NCBI GenBank assembly: GCA_018401555.1
Contig: JAGYKP010000077.1
Coordinates: 59,028 to 123,027 of the forward strand
Reading direction: 5' to 3'
DNA: 64,000 nucleotides
DNA from: Halomonas sp.
GTDB lineage: Bacteria; Pseudomonadota; Gammaproteobacteria; Pseudomonadales; Halomonadaceae
The position numbers and the translations under genes are program-made. This document shows, piece by piece, positions 53,985 through 63,656 of this stretch (position 1 is the stretch's first letter; each line of letters opens with the position of its first letter). Below the pieces are notes generated by a model. That model made no database searches and was not told where the DNA came from. It saw only the letters and a list, made by a program, of their open reading frames with translations.

Positions 53985-55184
53985 TCAGCGCACGAAGAGC
54001 TGGCGCGGGAAATCGGCCAGGGTCTCGCAGCCGGTCTCGGTGATCAGGATGCTCTCGGTGATCTCCAGGCCCCAGTCGTCCTCCCACAGGCCGGGCATGA
54101 AGTGGAAGGTCATGCCCGGCTGCAGGATGGTCTCATCGGAGGGGCGCAGGCTCATGGTCCGCTCGCCCCAGTCCGGCGGGTAGCTGATGCCGATCGGGTA
54201 GCCGCAGCGGGCACCGCCGCGGTCGAAGCCGTACTTGTCCATGGCCGCACCCAGCGCCATGGCGATATCCGCGGTGCGGTTGCCGGGCTTGGCCACCGCC
54301 AGGCCACGCTCGATGCCCTCGAGCAGGGCCGACTCGGCGCGCACGAACTCCGCCGGGGGCGTGCCGAGGAATACCGTCCGCGACATCGGCGCATGGTAGC
54401 GCTTGTAGACCCCGGCGATCTCGAAGAAGGTGCCCTCGCCCTTGCGAAACGGGGTGTCGTCCCAGGTCAGGTGGGGGGCGGCGGCGTCCTTGCCGGTGGG
54501 CAGCATCGGCACGATGGCCGGATAGTCGCCGCCGAACACCCGGCCGCGCTCGTCACACCAGCCCTCGATGCCGACCCGGTAGATCTCCGAGACCAGCTTG
54601 CTCTTGGGCAGGCCAGGCTCGATCACCTCGAGGATGCGCGAGTGCATGCCCTCGACGATCTTCGCCGCCACGCGCATGTACTCGATTTCCTGGGGGGACT
54701 TGATGGCGCGGCACCAGTTGACCAGGCCATTGGCATCCATGAAGCGCGCGTGAGGCAGCTCGCGGAGCAGGCTCTGGTAGGCCTTGGCGGAGAAGTAGTA
54801 GTTGTCCATCTCCATGCCCACCACGCCCTGGTGCCAGCCACGATCGGGCATGATCGACTGGGCCAGGTACTCCATGGGGTGCATGTCGGGATTCTGGACG
54901 TAGTAGTCCGGGTAGTAGGTAATGTTGTCCGCATCGATCCAGCAGGTGCGCAGCGCCCCGTTGGCGTCCATGCGCCGACCGTACCATACCGGCTCCCCTT
55001 CCAGGCTCACCAGCACGCACTGGTGCACATAGAACGACCAGCCGTCATAGCCGGTGAGCCAGGCCATGTTGGAGGGGTCGCTGACGATCAGCACATCGAT
55101 GCCCCGACTCGCCATCTCGGCGCGCACCTTCCACAGCCGGGTGGCATATTCCTCACGAGTGAAGGGCAGATTTACCTGGGTCAT
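53985..55184 (-). CDS. doeA: Ectoine hydrolase DoeA
   Basis: Intact 399-residue member of the M24 'pita-bread' (creatinase/prolidase) family, the length of H. elongata DoeA. MTQVNLPFTREEYATRLWKV begins it; LTGYDGWSFYVHQCVLV, VWYGRRMDANGALRTCW and EIAGVYKRYHAPMSRTVFLG are typical ectoine-hydrolase blocks. GLEITESILITETG ends the fold. It opens the ectoine ring to N-acetyl-diaminobutyrate. A ~190-bp gap separates it from doeB; divergent ghrA-like gene lies upstream. Confidence 0.94.
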   Translation of the reverse strand: MTQVNLPFTREEYATRLWKVRAEMASRGIDVLIVSDPSNMAWLTGYDGWSFYVHQCVLVSLEGEPVWYGRRMDANGALRTCWIDADNITYYPDYYVQNPDMHPMEYLAQSIMPDRGWHQGVVGMEMDNYYFSAKAYQSLLRELPHARFMDANGLVNWCRAIKSPQEIEYMRVAAKIVEGMHSRILEVIEPGLPKSKLVSEIYRVGIEGWCDERGRVFGGDYPAIVPMLPTGKDAAAPHLTWDDTPFRKGEGTFFEIAGVYKRYHAPMSRTVFLGTPPAEFVRAESALLEGIERGLAVAKPGNRTADIAMALGAAMDKYGFDRGGARCGYPIGISYPPDWGERTMSLRPSDETILQPGMTFHFMPGLWEDDWGLEITESILITETGCETLADFPRQLFVR

Positions 55185-55457
55185 TGGGCCACTCGCCAAA
55201 GCAACATCAAGAAAATCGGCCCTCTCGACGAGGAGAAGGCCGGGGCCAGGGTCACGGTCACTGACGAGATGCCTGAACAGTCCGTGGGCCGTTCAGTCGC
55301 ACCAGGCAGTGGGGGAGGACCCCCATAGCATGGAGGTTACTGCCAACCCACGGTAGCCGGTCAAGCATTTCCTGATGTGAAGGACGCCGGGATGGCGGGC
55401 TTGTCCGCAAGCCCCGGGCCCGGGATGATGGGAGCATCACTACGCCCGGGAGGAAAC

Positions 55458-56393
55458 ATGAAGGTACTGGTCCATATCGACGATGCCGAACGCTGGCAGG
55501 AGGCCCTGGCCGAGCGCCTGCCCGAGGCCGAGATCTTCACCAGTGCAGCGCCGGCCGACAAGCGCCGAGAGGCGGATTACCTGGCGGCCTGGAAGCCCCC
55601 GGCGTCACTGCTGCGCGAACCCGTGGCCCTCAAGGGCATCGTCAACCTGGGCGCCGGGGTGGATGCCCTGCTCAACAACCCCGGGCTGCCCGCCGGCGTG
55701 CCCATCGTCAAGCTGCGCGACGCCGGCATGGCGGAGCCGATCGGTGACTACGTGCGCTACGGCCTGCTGCACTTCCAGCGCGACTTCGACCGCTACCGGC
55801 GCCAGCAGCGGGGCCGGGAGTGGCGCGAACACGCCATGACCGACAAGGCCGACTGGCCGGTGGCGTGCTGGGGCTGGGCGCCATCGGTGCCAGGGTGGCG
55901 GCGATGAGTCGCTGCCGACGGCTTCCCGGTACACGGCTGGAGCCGCTCGCCCAAGCACTCGGAGGGCATCACCTGCCAGCATGGCGATGAGGGCCTGGAT
56001 GCGCTGCTCGGCCGGGTGAAGAGCCTGGTGCTGCTGCTGCCCGACACCCCGGCCACCCGGCATATCATCGACGCCGAGGCCCTCGCCCGGTTGCCCGAGG
56101 GCGCCAGCCTGATCAACCCGGGACGCGGCACCCTGATCGACGAGACGGCCCTGCTCGAGGCCCTCGGGGAGGGCGAGGCCGAGGGGCGGCTGCGTGGCGC
56201 CATTCTCGATGCCTTCCCCGAGGAGCCCCTGCCCGAGACGAGTCCGCTGTGGACCCATCCACGGGTATGGGTGACCCCGCACATGGCCGGGCCGACCCCG
56301 CTGGCGGCGGCGCTGGACCAGGTAGCCGAGGCGCTGCGTGCCTTCGCCAGCGGCGCGCCGCTGGACACGGTGGACCCCGCGGCCGGCTACTGA
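55458..56393 (+). CDS. Glyoxylate/hydroxypyruvate reductase A-like dehydrogenase, frameshifted
   Basis: MKVLVHIDDAERWQEALAERL begins an N-terminal domain with GIVNLGAGVDALLNNPGLP and LRDAGMAEPIGDYVRYGLL, GhrA hallmarks. The Rossmann part (LGLGAIGARVA-type) spans a break near 55870-55950. The last frame gives SLVLLLPDTPATRHIIDAEA, LINPGRGTLIDETALLEAL and the catalytic His in WVTPHMAGPT. Total ~310 residues. It reduces glyoxylate or hydroxypyruvate with NAD(P)H. Start has GGAGG ahead. Confidence 0.88.
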
Positions 56394-56463
56394 GCAGGCT
56401 ACACGGCAGGTCGCCGAAGCCCTAGGCTGAAAGGCGAGCCCCAACGACCCAAGGAGATGTGCG

Positions 56464-57045
56464 ATGCCCCCCAAGGTGGACTATGGCCCCGGCGACGCAC
56501 TGCTCGTCGTGGACATGCAGAACGACTTCTGCGAAGGCGGTGCCCTGGCGGTAACCGGCGGCAACAGCCCTGGTACCCGCAATCAATGCCGAGATCGCGG
56601 CGGCCCGCGCGGGTGGTGCGCTGATCGTTGCCTCCCGGGACTGGCACCCGGTGGACCATGTGAGCTTTGCCCATCGCGGGGGCCCCTGGCCGGAGCACTG
56701 CGTGCAGGACACCCCGGGAGCGGCCTTCCATCCCGACCTGGCGCTGGATGCCGACACCATCCGCGTCAGCAAGGCCTGCGCCTTCGATGCCGACGCCTAC
56801 TCGGCCTTCGACGCTACCGGGACTCGGCGGCTACCTGCAGCAGCCGCGGCATCGAGCGGGTGGTCGTCTGCGGCCTGGCACTGGATGTCTGTGTTCAGGC
56901 CACCGCCCTGGAGTCCCGTCGCGAGGGCTTCACCACCCTGCTGCTCGAACACCTGAGCGCCGCGGTGGCACCCGATGCGGTGGCCGACGTGCGTGATGCG
57001 CTGAAGGGCGCCGGCGTCGAGGTGAGTGGCGAGGTGTCCGCATGA
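56464..57045 (+). CDS. pncA: Nicotinamidase, two frameshifts
   Basis: DALLVVDMQNDFCEGGALAV carries the catalytic Asp of isochorismatase-fold nicotinamidases. A middle frame (near 56575-56825) gives ASRDWHPVDHVSFAHRGGPW, whose Asp and His bind metal, and WPEHCVQDTPGAAFHPDL. The last frame restores IERVVVCGLALDVCVQATAL, with the nucleophile Cys. Total ~195 residues. It deamidates nicotinamide to nicotinate, which the overlapping pncB gene product then uses. Confidence 0.9.
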   Translation: MPPKVDYGPGDALLVVDMQNDFCEGGALAVTGGNSPGTRNQCRDRGGPRGWCADRCLPGLAPGGPCELCPSRGPLAGALRAGHPGSGLPSRPGAGCRHHPRQQGLRLRCRRLLGLRRYRDSAATCSSRGIERVVVCGLALDVCVQATALESRREGFTTLLLEHLSAAVAPDAVADVRDALKGAGVEVSGEVSA

Positions 57046-58378
57046 GGCATCCCTCCTACGCCATCGCCGACGCTGACCTGGCGATGCTCACCGACCTCTA
57101 CCAGCTCACCATGCTCCAGGCCTACTGGGCCGAGGACATGCAGGAACGCGCCACCTTCAGCCTCTACTTCCGCCGGCTACCGGCCACCCGCCGCTTCATG
57201 CTCGCCTGTGGCCAGCAGTATGCGGCCGAACTGGCCACGCGGTTGCACTTCAATGACGCCCACCTGGCCAGCCTCGCCGAGACCGGCCAGTTCCGCGAAG
57301 ACTTCCTCGCCTGGCTCGGTCAGTGGCGCTTCACCGGCGACATCTGGACCCTGCCCGAGGGCACGCCGGTGTTCGAGAACGAGCCCTTCATGGAGGTGGA
57401 CGCCACTCTCGCCGAGGCACAGCTGCTCGAGAGCCTGGTGATGAACCTGGTGCAGCTGGAGACGGTGATCGCCTCCAAGGCGGTGCGCGTGGTACTGGCG
57501 GCCGGCGATCGGCCGGTGATGGACTTCGGCCTGCGCCGCATGCACGGAATCGACGCCGCGGTGCGTGGGGTGCGCGCCTATCGCACCGCGGGCCTGGCCG
57601 GTACCAGCAACGTGCTCGGCGGGCTGCGCCACGACCTGCCGCTTTCCGGCACCATGGCCCACAGCTACATCCTTGCCCACGACGACGAGGAGGCCGCCTT
57701 CGCCGCCTTCGCCCGCCACTACCCCGGCACCACCCTGCTGGTAGATACCCACGACACCCTGGCCGGCGTGGCCAAGGTGATCGCCCTGATGGAAGCCGAC
57801 CCCGCGGTGAGCGTCGGGGCCATTCGCCTCGACTCCGGCGACATCGGCCAGCTGGCCCGGGAGGCCCGTACCCGGCTCGACGCGGCGGGATACCCCGAGG
57901 TGAAGATCGTCGCCAGCAGCGGCCTGGACGAGTGGAAGATCGCGGAGCTGGTCGCGGCCGGCGCGCCCATCGATGCCTTCGGCGTGGGCACCGAGATGGG
58001 CGTCTCCTCGGATGCACCGGTCATCGACCTCTCCTACAAGCTGGTGGAGTACGCCGGCACCCCGCGGCTCAAGCACTCGCCGGGCAAGATCAACCTGCCC
58101 TGCCGCAAGCAGCTCTTCCGTCGCCACGACAGCGAGGGGTGCTACGCCGGCGACATCATCGCCCTGCGTGACGAACCCGGCATCGAGGGCGAGGCGCTGC
58201 TGCGCCCGATGATCCAGGCGGTCGGTGGCCGACGACGAGATGGCCTCGCCGAGGGCGCCCGGGAGCGGGTCGCCGACATCGAACGCTTCCCCGAGGAAGT
58301 CAGGCGGCTCGCGGAGGGCGAAGCGACTACCCGGTGCACTCGGCCCGGAACTCAGAGCGCCTGCAGTCGAAGGCCTGA
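57042..58378 (+). CDS. pncB: Nicotinate phosphoribosyltransferase, C-terminal frameshifts
   Basis: MLTDLYQLTMLQAYWAEDMQ, MDFGLRRMHGIDAAVRGVRA and GTSNVLGGLRHDLPLSGTMAHSY are the NAPRTase blocks. LDSGDIGQLAREAR and AFGVGTEMGVSSDAPVIDLSYKL follow. After LRPMIQAVGG the frame changes near 58225 and again near 58310, to reach DYPVHSARNSERLQSKA and a TGA at 58376-58378. Its ATG overlaps the pncA stop (ATGA). It makes NaMN in NAD salvage. Total ~445 residues. Confidence 0.93.
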
Positions 58379-58457
58379 CGCTCCGCGTTGTGGGAGCGGG
58401 AGCGGGCAGCCAGGGGAGAGGGAAGGGGCACATCGCCCCGCCCGGTGGCTGCCCCTC

Positions 58458-59361
58458 CTACATCGTGTCGCCAGGCTTCGACAGTGGCGGCGTCACAGCT
58501 TGTCCTGGGTCCGGGTCGAAGTCGCTGGCCGAGTGGCGCTCGTGCAGCTGCTCGAGCGCTCCCCCAGAGTGCGGTTGACCATGCGCCCGCGCCTGACCGC
58601 CGGCCAGCCGGCGATGGTCCTCGCCCAGCGCTGCACGTTGGGGTACTCGTCGACGGCGGGAACTCACCCGCATCATAGAGCAGCCCCTGGACCAGCACGC
58701 CGTACCAGGGATAGATGGCGATGTCGGCGATGGTGTAGTCGTCGCCGGCGATGGCACGCTCGGCCAGCTGGCAGTCCAGTACGTCGAGCTGTCGCTTGGT
58801 CTCCATGGTGCTTGGCGGTCGATGGGGTACTCGAGTGGTTCGGCGCATAGGCGTAGAAAGTGGCCGAACCCGCCGCCGACGATAGGGGCCGCCGCCCATC
58901 TGCCAGAACAGCCAGTTGACAGGCATTCGGTCCGCCGCGCATGATCGGCTGGGCAGGAAAGCGCCGAACTTCTCGGCCAGGTAGAGCAGGATCGCGCCGG
59001 CTCCGAAGACTCGGGCAGGCGGCTCGGCGCTGTGGTCCATCAGCGCCGGGATCTTGGAGTTGGGGTTGACCGCGACGAAACCGCTGGGCCGAACTGCTCG
59101 CCCTCGCCGATGCGGATCAGCCAGGCATCGTATTCGGCTCCCTGCATGGCCCTTCGCCAGCAGTTCCTCCAGCATCACCGTCACCTTCACGCCGTTCGGC
59201 GTGCCGAGCGAATAAAGCTGCAGCGGGTGCTTGCCGACGGGCAGCTGCCTGTCGCGGGTCGGCGCCGGCGACGGGCGGTTGGTGCCGGCGAACCGGCCGC
59301 CGCTTCTCTGGCGTTCCCATCGCCAGATGCGTGGTGGCTGATAGGCGGTATCGTTACTCAT
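58458..59361 (-). CDS. yghU: YghU-type glutathione S-transferase, heavily frameshifted
   Basis: MSNDTAYQPPRIWRWE and VGKHPLQLYSLGTPNGVKVT match the N-terminus of YghU/YfcG-type nu-class GSTs. FVAVNPNSKIPALMD, GAILLYLAEKFGAFLP and NWLFWQMG follow. MAIYPWYGVL-type TIADIAIYPWYGVLVQGLL and the C-terminal LHERHSASDF complete it. At least five frame changes are present. Such enzymes have glutathione-dependent disulfide-bond reductase and peroxidase activity. Confidence 0.8.
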
Positions 59362-59498
59362 GGGCATGCTCCTGTGCCGAATGGCAGTCGGGTGTCCATT
59401 GCACGGGCCAACGAGAGGTCCTCGCCGGGCCTGCGTGGCAACGGGCCGGGCAGTTGCCCAAGGCCCGCGAATGGAGCATTGCCGCGGAGGGTGGCGCC

Positions 59499-60218
59499 TT
59501 ACAGCGGCTGCTTGGTCGGGCGGATGATCAGCTCGTTGACGTCGACGTCCGCCGGCAGCAGGTAGGCGATCGCCCGGGCGATGGCATCGGCATCGATGGC
59601 CATCTCGTAGAGCTCATCCACGCCCTTGGCGGTATCGGGGTCGCTGATGGTGGTGGTCAGCTCGGTAGCCACCGCCCCCGGGAGGATGTTGGTGAACGGG
59701 TCTCACTCGCCGCCCTCCGGCAGATGCCCTCGGAGAGCGCGCTGACCGCGTACTTGGTGGCGCAGTAGACCGCCGCGAGGGGAGACCACGTGGCCGGCCA
59801 CCGAGGGAGGTTGATGATATGGCCGGCATGCTGCTCGCGCATGGTCAGCGGCACCGCGGCAGTAAGCGAGCACGCCCTTGATATTTGACGTCGACCATCT
59901 GCTCCCACTCGTCGACCTTGAGCTGATCAGCGGTGACAGCGGCATCAGGCCGGCATTGTTGACCAGCACGTCGATACGGCCGTAGGCCTCCTGGCGGCGT
60001 GGCGGGGCCTCGACCTGGTCGCGGTCGGTCACGTCGGTGACGCGATAGATGGCCTCGCCCCCCTGCTCGACGATGGCGTCGCGCAGCTGCGAACACTCCT
60101 CGCGGCGGGCGCCGAGCACCAGCTTGGCGCCGGCCTTGGCACCAGGCGGTGGGCGGTGGCTTCGCCGAGGCCGCTGCTGGCCCCGGTGATGACGGCCTTG
60201 CCGTTGATCTCCGGACAT
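59499..60218 (-). CDS. Short-chain dehydrogenase/reductase, frameshifted
   Basis: RIDVLVNNAGLMPLSPL is the NNAG motif of SDR enzymes. AKLVLGARREECSQLRDAI and YRVTDVTDRDQVE flank the cofactor site, and the tail ADVDVNELIIRPTKQPL before the stop is typical of YdfG/serine-dehydrogenase-like SDRs. The Tyr-x3-Lys segment (YCATKYAVSALSEG) shows in another frame near 59780. Multiple breaks occur. Substrate not assignable. Confidence 0.78.
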
Positions 60219-60239
60219 GGGTTCTTCTCTCGGAAATGG

Positions 60240-61399
60240 TTCGTGGTGTCGGTCCCCGGCCGGCTCGGCCAGGAATCTCGGTGTCAAGGCCGGCTGTTCG
60301 GCCAGTCTCAGGTAGTCGGTATACGCCGCGCTCGTCGCCGCCATAGAAGGTGCTGTCGTCCAGTCTGGTGGCGCATCGAGACGGAAACGTTCCGGAAGGT
60401 CCGGGTTGGCGATGAAGAGGGCCGCCCGAAGGAGATAGGTCCACCTTGCCGGCGGCGATGCGCTGGCGGGCCTCGTCCCGGCGCTGTAGGCGCCGTTGCC
60501 GATAGGCGCGCGAGAAGCCCTGTGGATGGCCTCGATCACCGGCTCAGGACAGCCCATGTAAAGTTTGCCCTGGAAGAGTCCTCCACCACCTCGATGAAGG
60601 CGACCCCGATGCCGTCGAGGGCCCGGGCAGAGCGCCGAAGGTGGCGACCGGGTCGTCGTCGACCATGGCATTGAAGCTGCCGGTGAGGGCTGACGCGCAC
60701 GCCGACGCGATCGGGGCCCACAAGACGTCCACCACGGCCTGGACCACCTCCAGCGGCAGGCGCAGGCGGTTCTCCAGCGAGCCACCGTAGGCATCCGGCC
60801 GCGCGCGGTTACTGCCGCTCGTGAGAGAACTGGTCAGAGCGGGTAGCCGTTGGCGGCATGGACCCACACTCCACGCCGTCGAAGCCGGCGCGCCACGGCG
60901 TTCTCGGCCCCCCGGCGGTGCTGCTCGACGATCCCGGGCAGTTCATCGGTCTCGAGTGCGCGCGGCGTGGGGACCTCGACCATCCCCCGAATCGGCGCTG
61001 ATGAAGGTCATGGCGCCTTCCGGCTTGATCGCCGAGGGCGCACGGGTGAGGCACCGTCCGGCTGCAGCGCGGGATGGGAGATCCGCCCCACGTGCCAGAG
61101 TTGCAGGATGATGCGTCCGCCGGCCTGGTGAACGGCATCGGTCACCCGCTTCCAGCCCTCGACCTGCGCCTCGGAGTGGATCCGGGGTGAAGGCGTAGCC
61201 CTTGCTGGGGGACCTGGGTGGCCTCGGCGATGATCATCCCATGACCCGCTGACGGTAGTACTCGACGTTCATGTCGTTGGAGCACGTCGCCGGGCTGCGA
61301 AGCCCGCGAGCGAGTCAGCGGCGACATGATCACGCGATTGGACACTTCCATGTCACCGAGGGTGAAGGGGGCGAAGAGGCTGTCGTGTTGCGGGGTCAT
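60240..61399 (-). CDS. Old yellow enzyme (NemA-like ene-reductase), heavily frameshifted
   Basis: LFAPFTLGDMEVSNRVIMSPLTRSR is the OYE N-terminus, with MIIAEATQVPQQG next. QLWHVGR-type pieces, GFDGVE(CG)-type residues, YGGSLENRLRLPLEVV and the C-terminal PEPVIEAI block are spread over different frames. The original is ~370 residues. These FMN enzymes reduce electrophilic alkenes such as N-ethylmaleimide. A TetR-family gene precedes it, and shared boxes in both promoters suggest local control. Exact 3' end uncertain. Confidence 0.78.
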
Positions 61400-61441
61400 A
61401 GGGGTGACCTCCTGGGTTAGACGCTGTATGGACTACTCTTC

Positions 61442-61459
61442 TAGACCAGTCTACTGGGA
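61442..61459. promoter_or_regulatory. TetR/NemR-type box before the ene-reductase
   Basis: TAGACCAGTCTACTGGGA, ~43 bp upstream of the old yellow enzyme start, holds CCAG-N4-CTGG. It shares its first ten bases with the box at 62104. Confidence 0.6.
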
Positions 61460-61500
61460 ATCGTGACGCACGCCACTGCGAGTGGCCCTCCGGCCGGCGA

Positions 61501-62092
61501 TCAGCTCGCCACGGGCAGCTCGCGGGCCAGCACCTGGCGAAAGAGGATCGCCTCGAAACACTCCATGGGGGCCAGGGACTTGACGGTCTTGGCACGCAGG
61601 ATGGCGCCCTCCCAACCGGCCATGATGAAGCCCGCCAGCGCCTCAGTGTCGAGGTCTTCCGGCACCTCGCCGGCACTGCGTGCTTCCTCGAGGCAGGCCA
61701 CCGGCCGGCGCTCCCAGGCGCGGAACACCTGGTCGAGGCGGGCCCGGAGACCTCGCTGCGCGCCGAGGCTCCTGGCCCAGGTTGCCGTCAGGCAGCCGCG
61801 GGCATGGTCGCAGGAGAGCATGTCCGCCTTGCCGGCGTCGAAGTAGCGGCAGGCACTCCAGCGGGAGGCGTCGCTGGCATCGAAGATCGCCGCCAGCCGG
61901 GCGTCGTACTGCTCGGCGAAGGCGTCGATCACGGCAGGCCGAAATCCTCCTTGCTCGAGTAGTGGTGAAGGAGCCCTTGGGGACCCCTGCCCGGCTGAGC
62001 ACCGCATTGATGCCGGTGGCGTTGAACCCCTGCTCGGCGATCAGGTCGGCGCCGATCTCGATCAGCTTGTCGCGGGTGGCGTGCGTCTTCAT
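61501..62092 (-). CDS. TetR-family regulator (NemR-like position), one frameshift
   Basis: MKTHATRDKLIEIGADLIAEQGFNATGINAVL and SRAGVPKGSF make the helix-turn-helix. After a shift near 61965 the ligand domain follows: VIDAFAEQYDARLAAIF, DHARGCLTATWARSLG, and AGFIMAGWEGAILRAKTVKSL. Total ~196 residues. Located next to the old yellow enzyme, it probably is a NemR-like electrophile sensor; Cys at DHARGCL sits in the ligand domain, where electrophile sensing could occur. Confidence 0.82.
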
Positions 62093-62103
62093 GCCGATAA
62101 GAT

Positions 62104-62121
62104 TAGACCAGTCGATCTGGA
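62104..62121. promoter_or_regulatory. TetR/NemR-type box before the TetR gene
   Basis: TAGACCAGTCGATCTGGA, 12 bp upstream of the regulator start, holds CCAG-N5-CTGG. It is a likely autoregulatory site. Confidence 0.6.
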
Positions 62122-62125
62122 CGCG

Positions 62126-62693
62126 TCAAATCCCGCCGGCAGGCCTCAGTCCGAGCATGGCGGCGAAGCGCTGACCCGGGCCGGTGGGCCAGCCGGGCGG
62201 GCGCCGTGACCAGCTTGCCGCTGGCCACCGCCTGAATCGACCTCGATCTCGGCATAGTCGCCGCCGGCTGGCACACTTCCGGGGCACAGGCCGGATAGGC
62301 CGAGACCCGATGTCAGGGAGGCCGCCGCCGCCAGCAGCTGGGCACCGTGGCAGATGGCGGCCACCGGCTGTCATGGTCGAAGAAGTGGCGGACCATCTCC
62401 AGCACCCGGCTCGTCGAGGCGCAGGTACTCAGCGCCCGCCGGGGACGACCAGGCCGTCGTAGTCGGCGACCTCCACCTCGGCAAAGGTGGCATTCAGGGT
62501 GAAGTCGTGACCGGGCTTCTCGGGTAGGTCTGGTCGCCCTCGAAGTCGTGGATGGCAGTGCGTATCTTGTCGCCCTCGCGCTTGTCGGGGCACACCGCAT
62601 CGACCGCGTGCCCCATGGCCTGCAGGGCCTGGAAGGGCACCATGATCTCGTAGTCCTCGACATAGTCACCGGCGATCAGCAGAGTCTGGCCAT
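62126..62693 (-). CDS. DJ-1/PfpI-family protein, frameshifted
   Basis: [21 protein letters not shown] at the N-terminus and [12 protein letters not shown], containing the nucleophile Cys elbow, identify the DJ-1/PfpI family (YhbO-like). [22 protein letters not shown] and [13 protein letters not shown] pieces occur in other frames. Total ~190 residues. Such proteins act in glyoxal/stress protection. The start codon itself is distorted by an indel near 62690. Confidence 0.78.
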
Positions 62694-62860
62694 GGGAGTC
62701 TCCTCGGTGGTGTGGCGGCGACGCAGGCGTCGCCCTGCAGGAGCAGCCTAGCAGCCCCTCGGAGGCCCGCCGGGGAAATGCGCGGGAGCGTGCAGACGGG
62801 AACCCCCGGGCTCGCGGGACTCTCACCCCTGCCCCACCGACAGCCAGCCTGGAGTCCTTG

Positions 62861-63545
62861 CATGCCCGCACCGCTGCGCCGCTGCGCCGCCCTCGTCCTG
62901 CTCCTGCTGCTGGTGCGCCGGCAGCGCCCTCGCCGCCGAGCCGCGCCCCTTCGATGCCCGCTATCGCCTCGAGGTGGCCGGCTGGCCGAGCACCACCGTC
63001 GAGCACCGCCTGGGTGTGACGTGCACTGGCAGAGCGACATGCGGGCCGCCATCTCGGTGGCCCGGGCTGGCTTTTAGCCACCATCGCCAGCGAGGCCATC
63101 CATCGCTGCACTATGACAGCGGCTACAGCCTGCTGGGCATCGAAGCAAGGCGTATGAACTGGACCGGGAGGCCCTGGCCCGGCTTTGCCCGACCGCCAGA
63201 CCGCCCTGTTCAGCGAGCTCTCCCGGCGCGCCGTGGCCGACGGCTGCGCCTCGCCCTGCCCGGCCGCGTTACCTCGACCATGAGGCCGCGGGCAGGTCGA
63301 CTATCGCCGGCTGGGCCGCCGCATGCTCAGGCTGCCGCCGGACGCTCGAGGCGGTCAGGGTGGAGGTCACCGAACCGGATGAGCCCGATCGCCGCATGGT
63401 CTTCAGCTTCCACCCCGGTGTGTGCCGGGCCTGCTGCTGGCCGCTGGAGTACCACCGCGACGGCGAGCGGCGCAGCCGGCTTGCCCTCACCGAACCTGAC
63501 CCTCGCCGCCGCCGGGCTTCCGCTTCCTCCCCGAAGGGAAATTGA
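62861..63545 (+). CDS. DUF3108 exported protein, frameshifted
   Basis: [17 protein letters not shown] is a signal peptide. The mature part [23 protein letters not shown] shows the DUF3108 pattern, with [29 protein letters not shown] and LEAVRVEV following. [16 protein letters not shown] leads to the end. DUF3108 proteins are exported, of unknown function, and usually lie beside purM/purN, which would be beyond this contig's end. Several frame changes (near 62920, 63030, 63180, 63330 and 63430) are needed. Confidence 0.7.
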
Positions 63546-63656
63546 CTAGAGTGGGCGGCTTTCGGTCGCCGCCGGCGACCCCTGGACGGGAAGGGAGTCT
63601 CGATGCTGAGCCAGGTCTGGTGATCATGCTGCTGCCGCTGGTGCTGGGAATATCTG

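Noticed and set aside
52764..55328. Plus-strand 854-codon open frame
   Set aside because: Antisense to doeA and doeB, which have strong family motifs on the minus strand.
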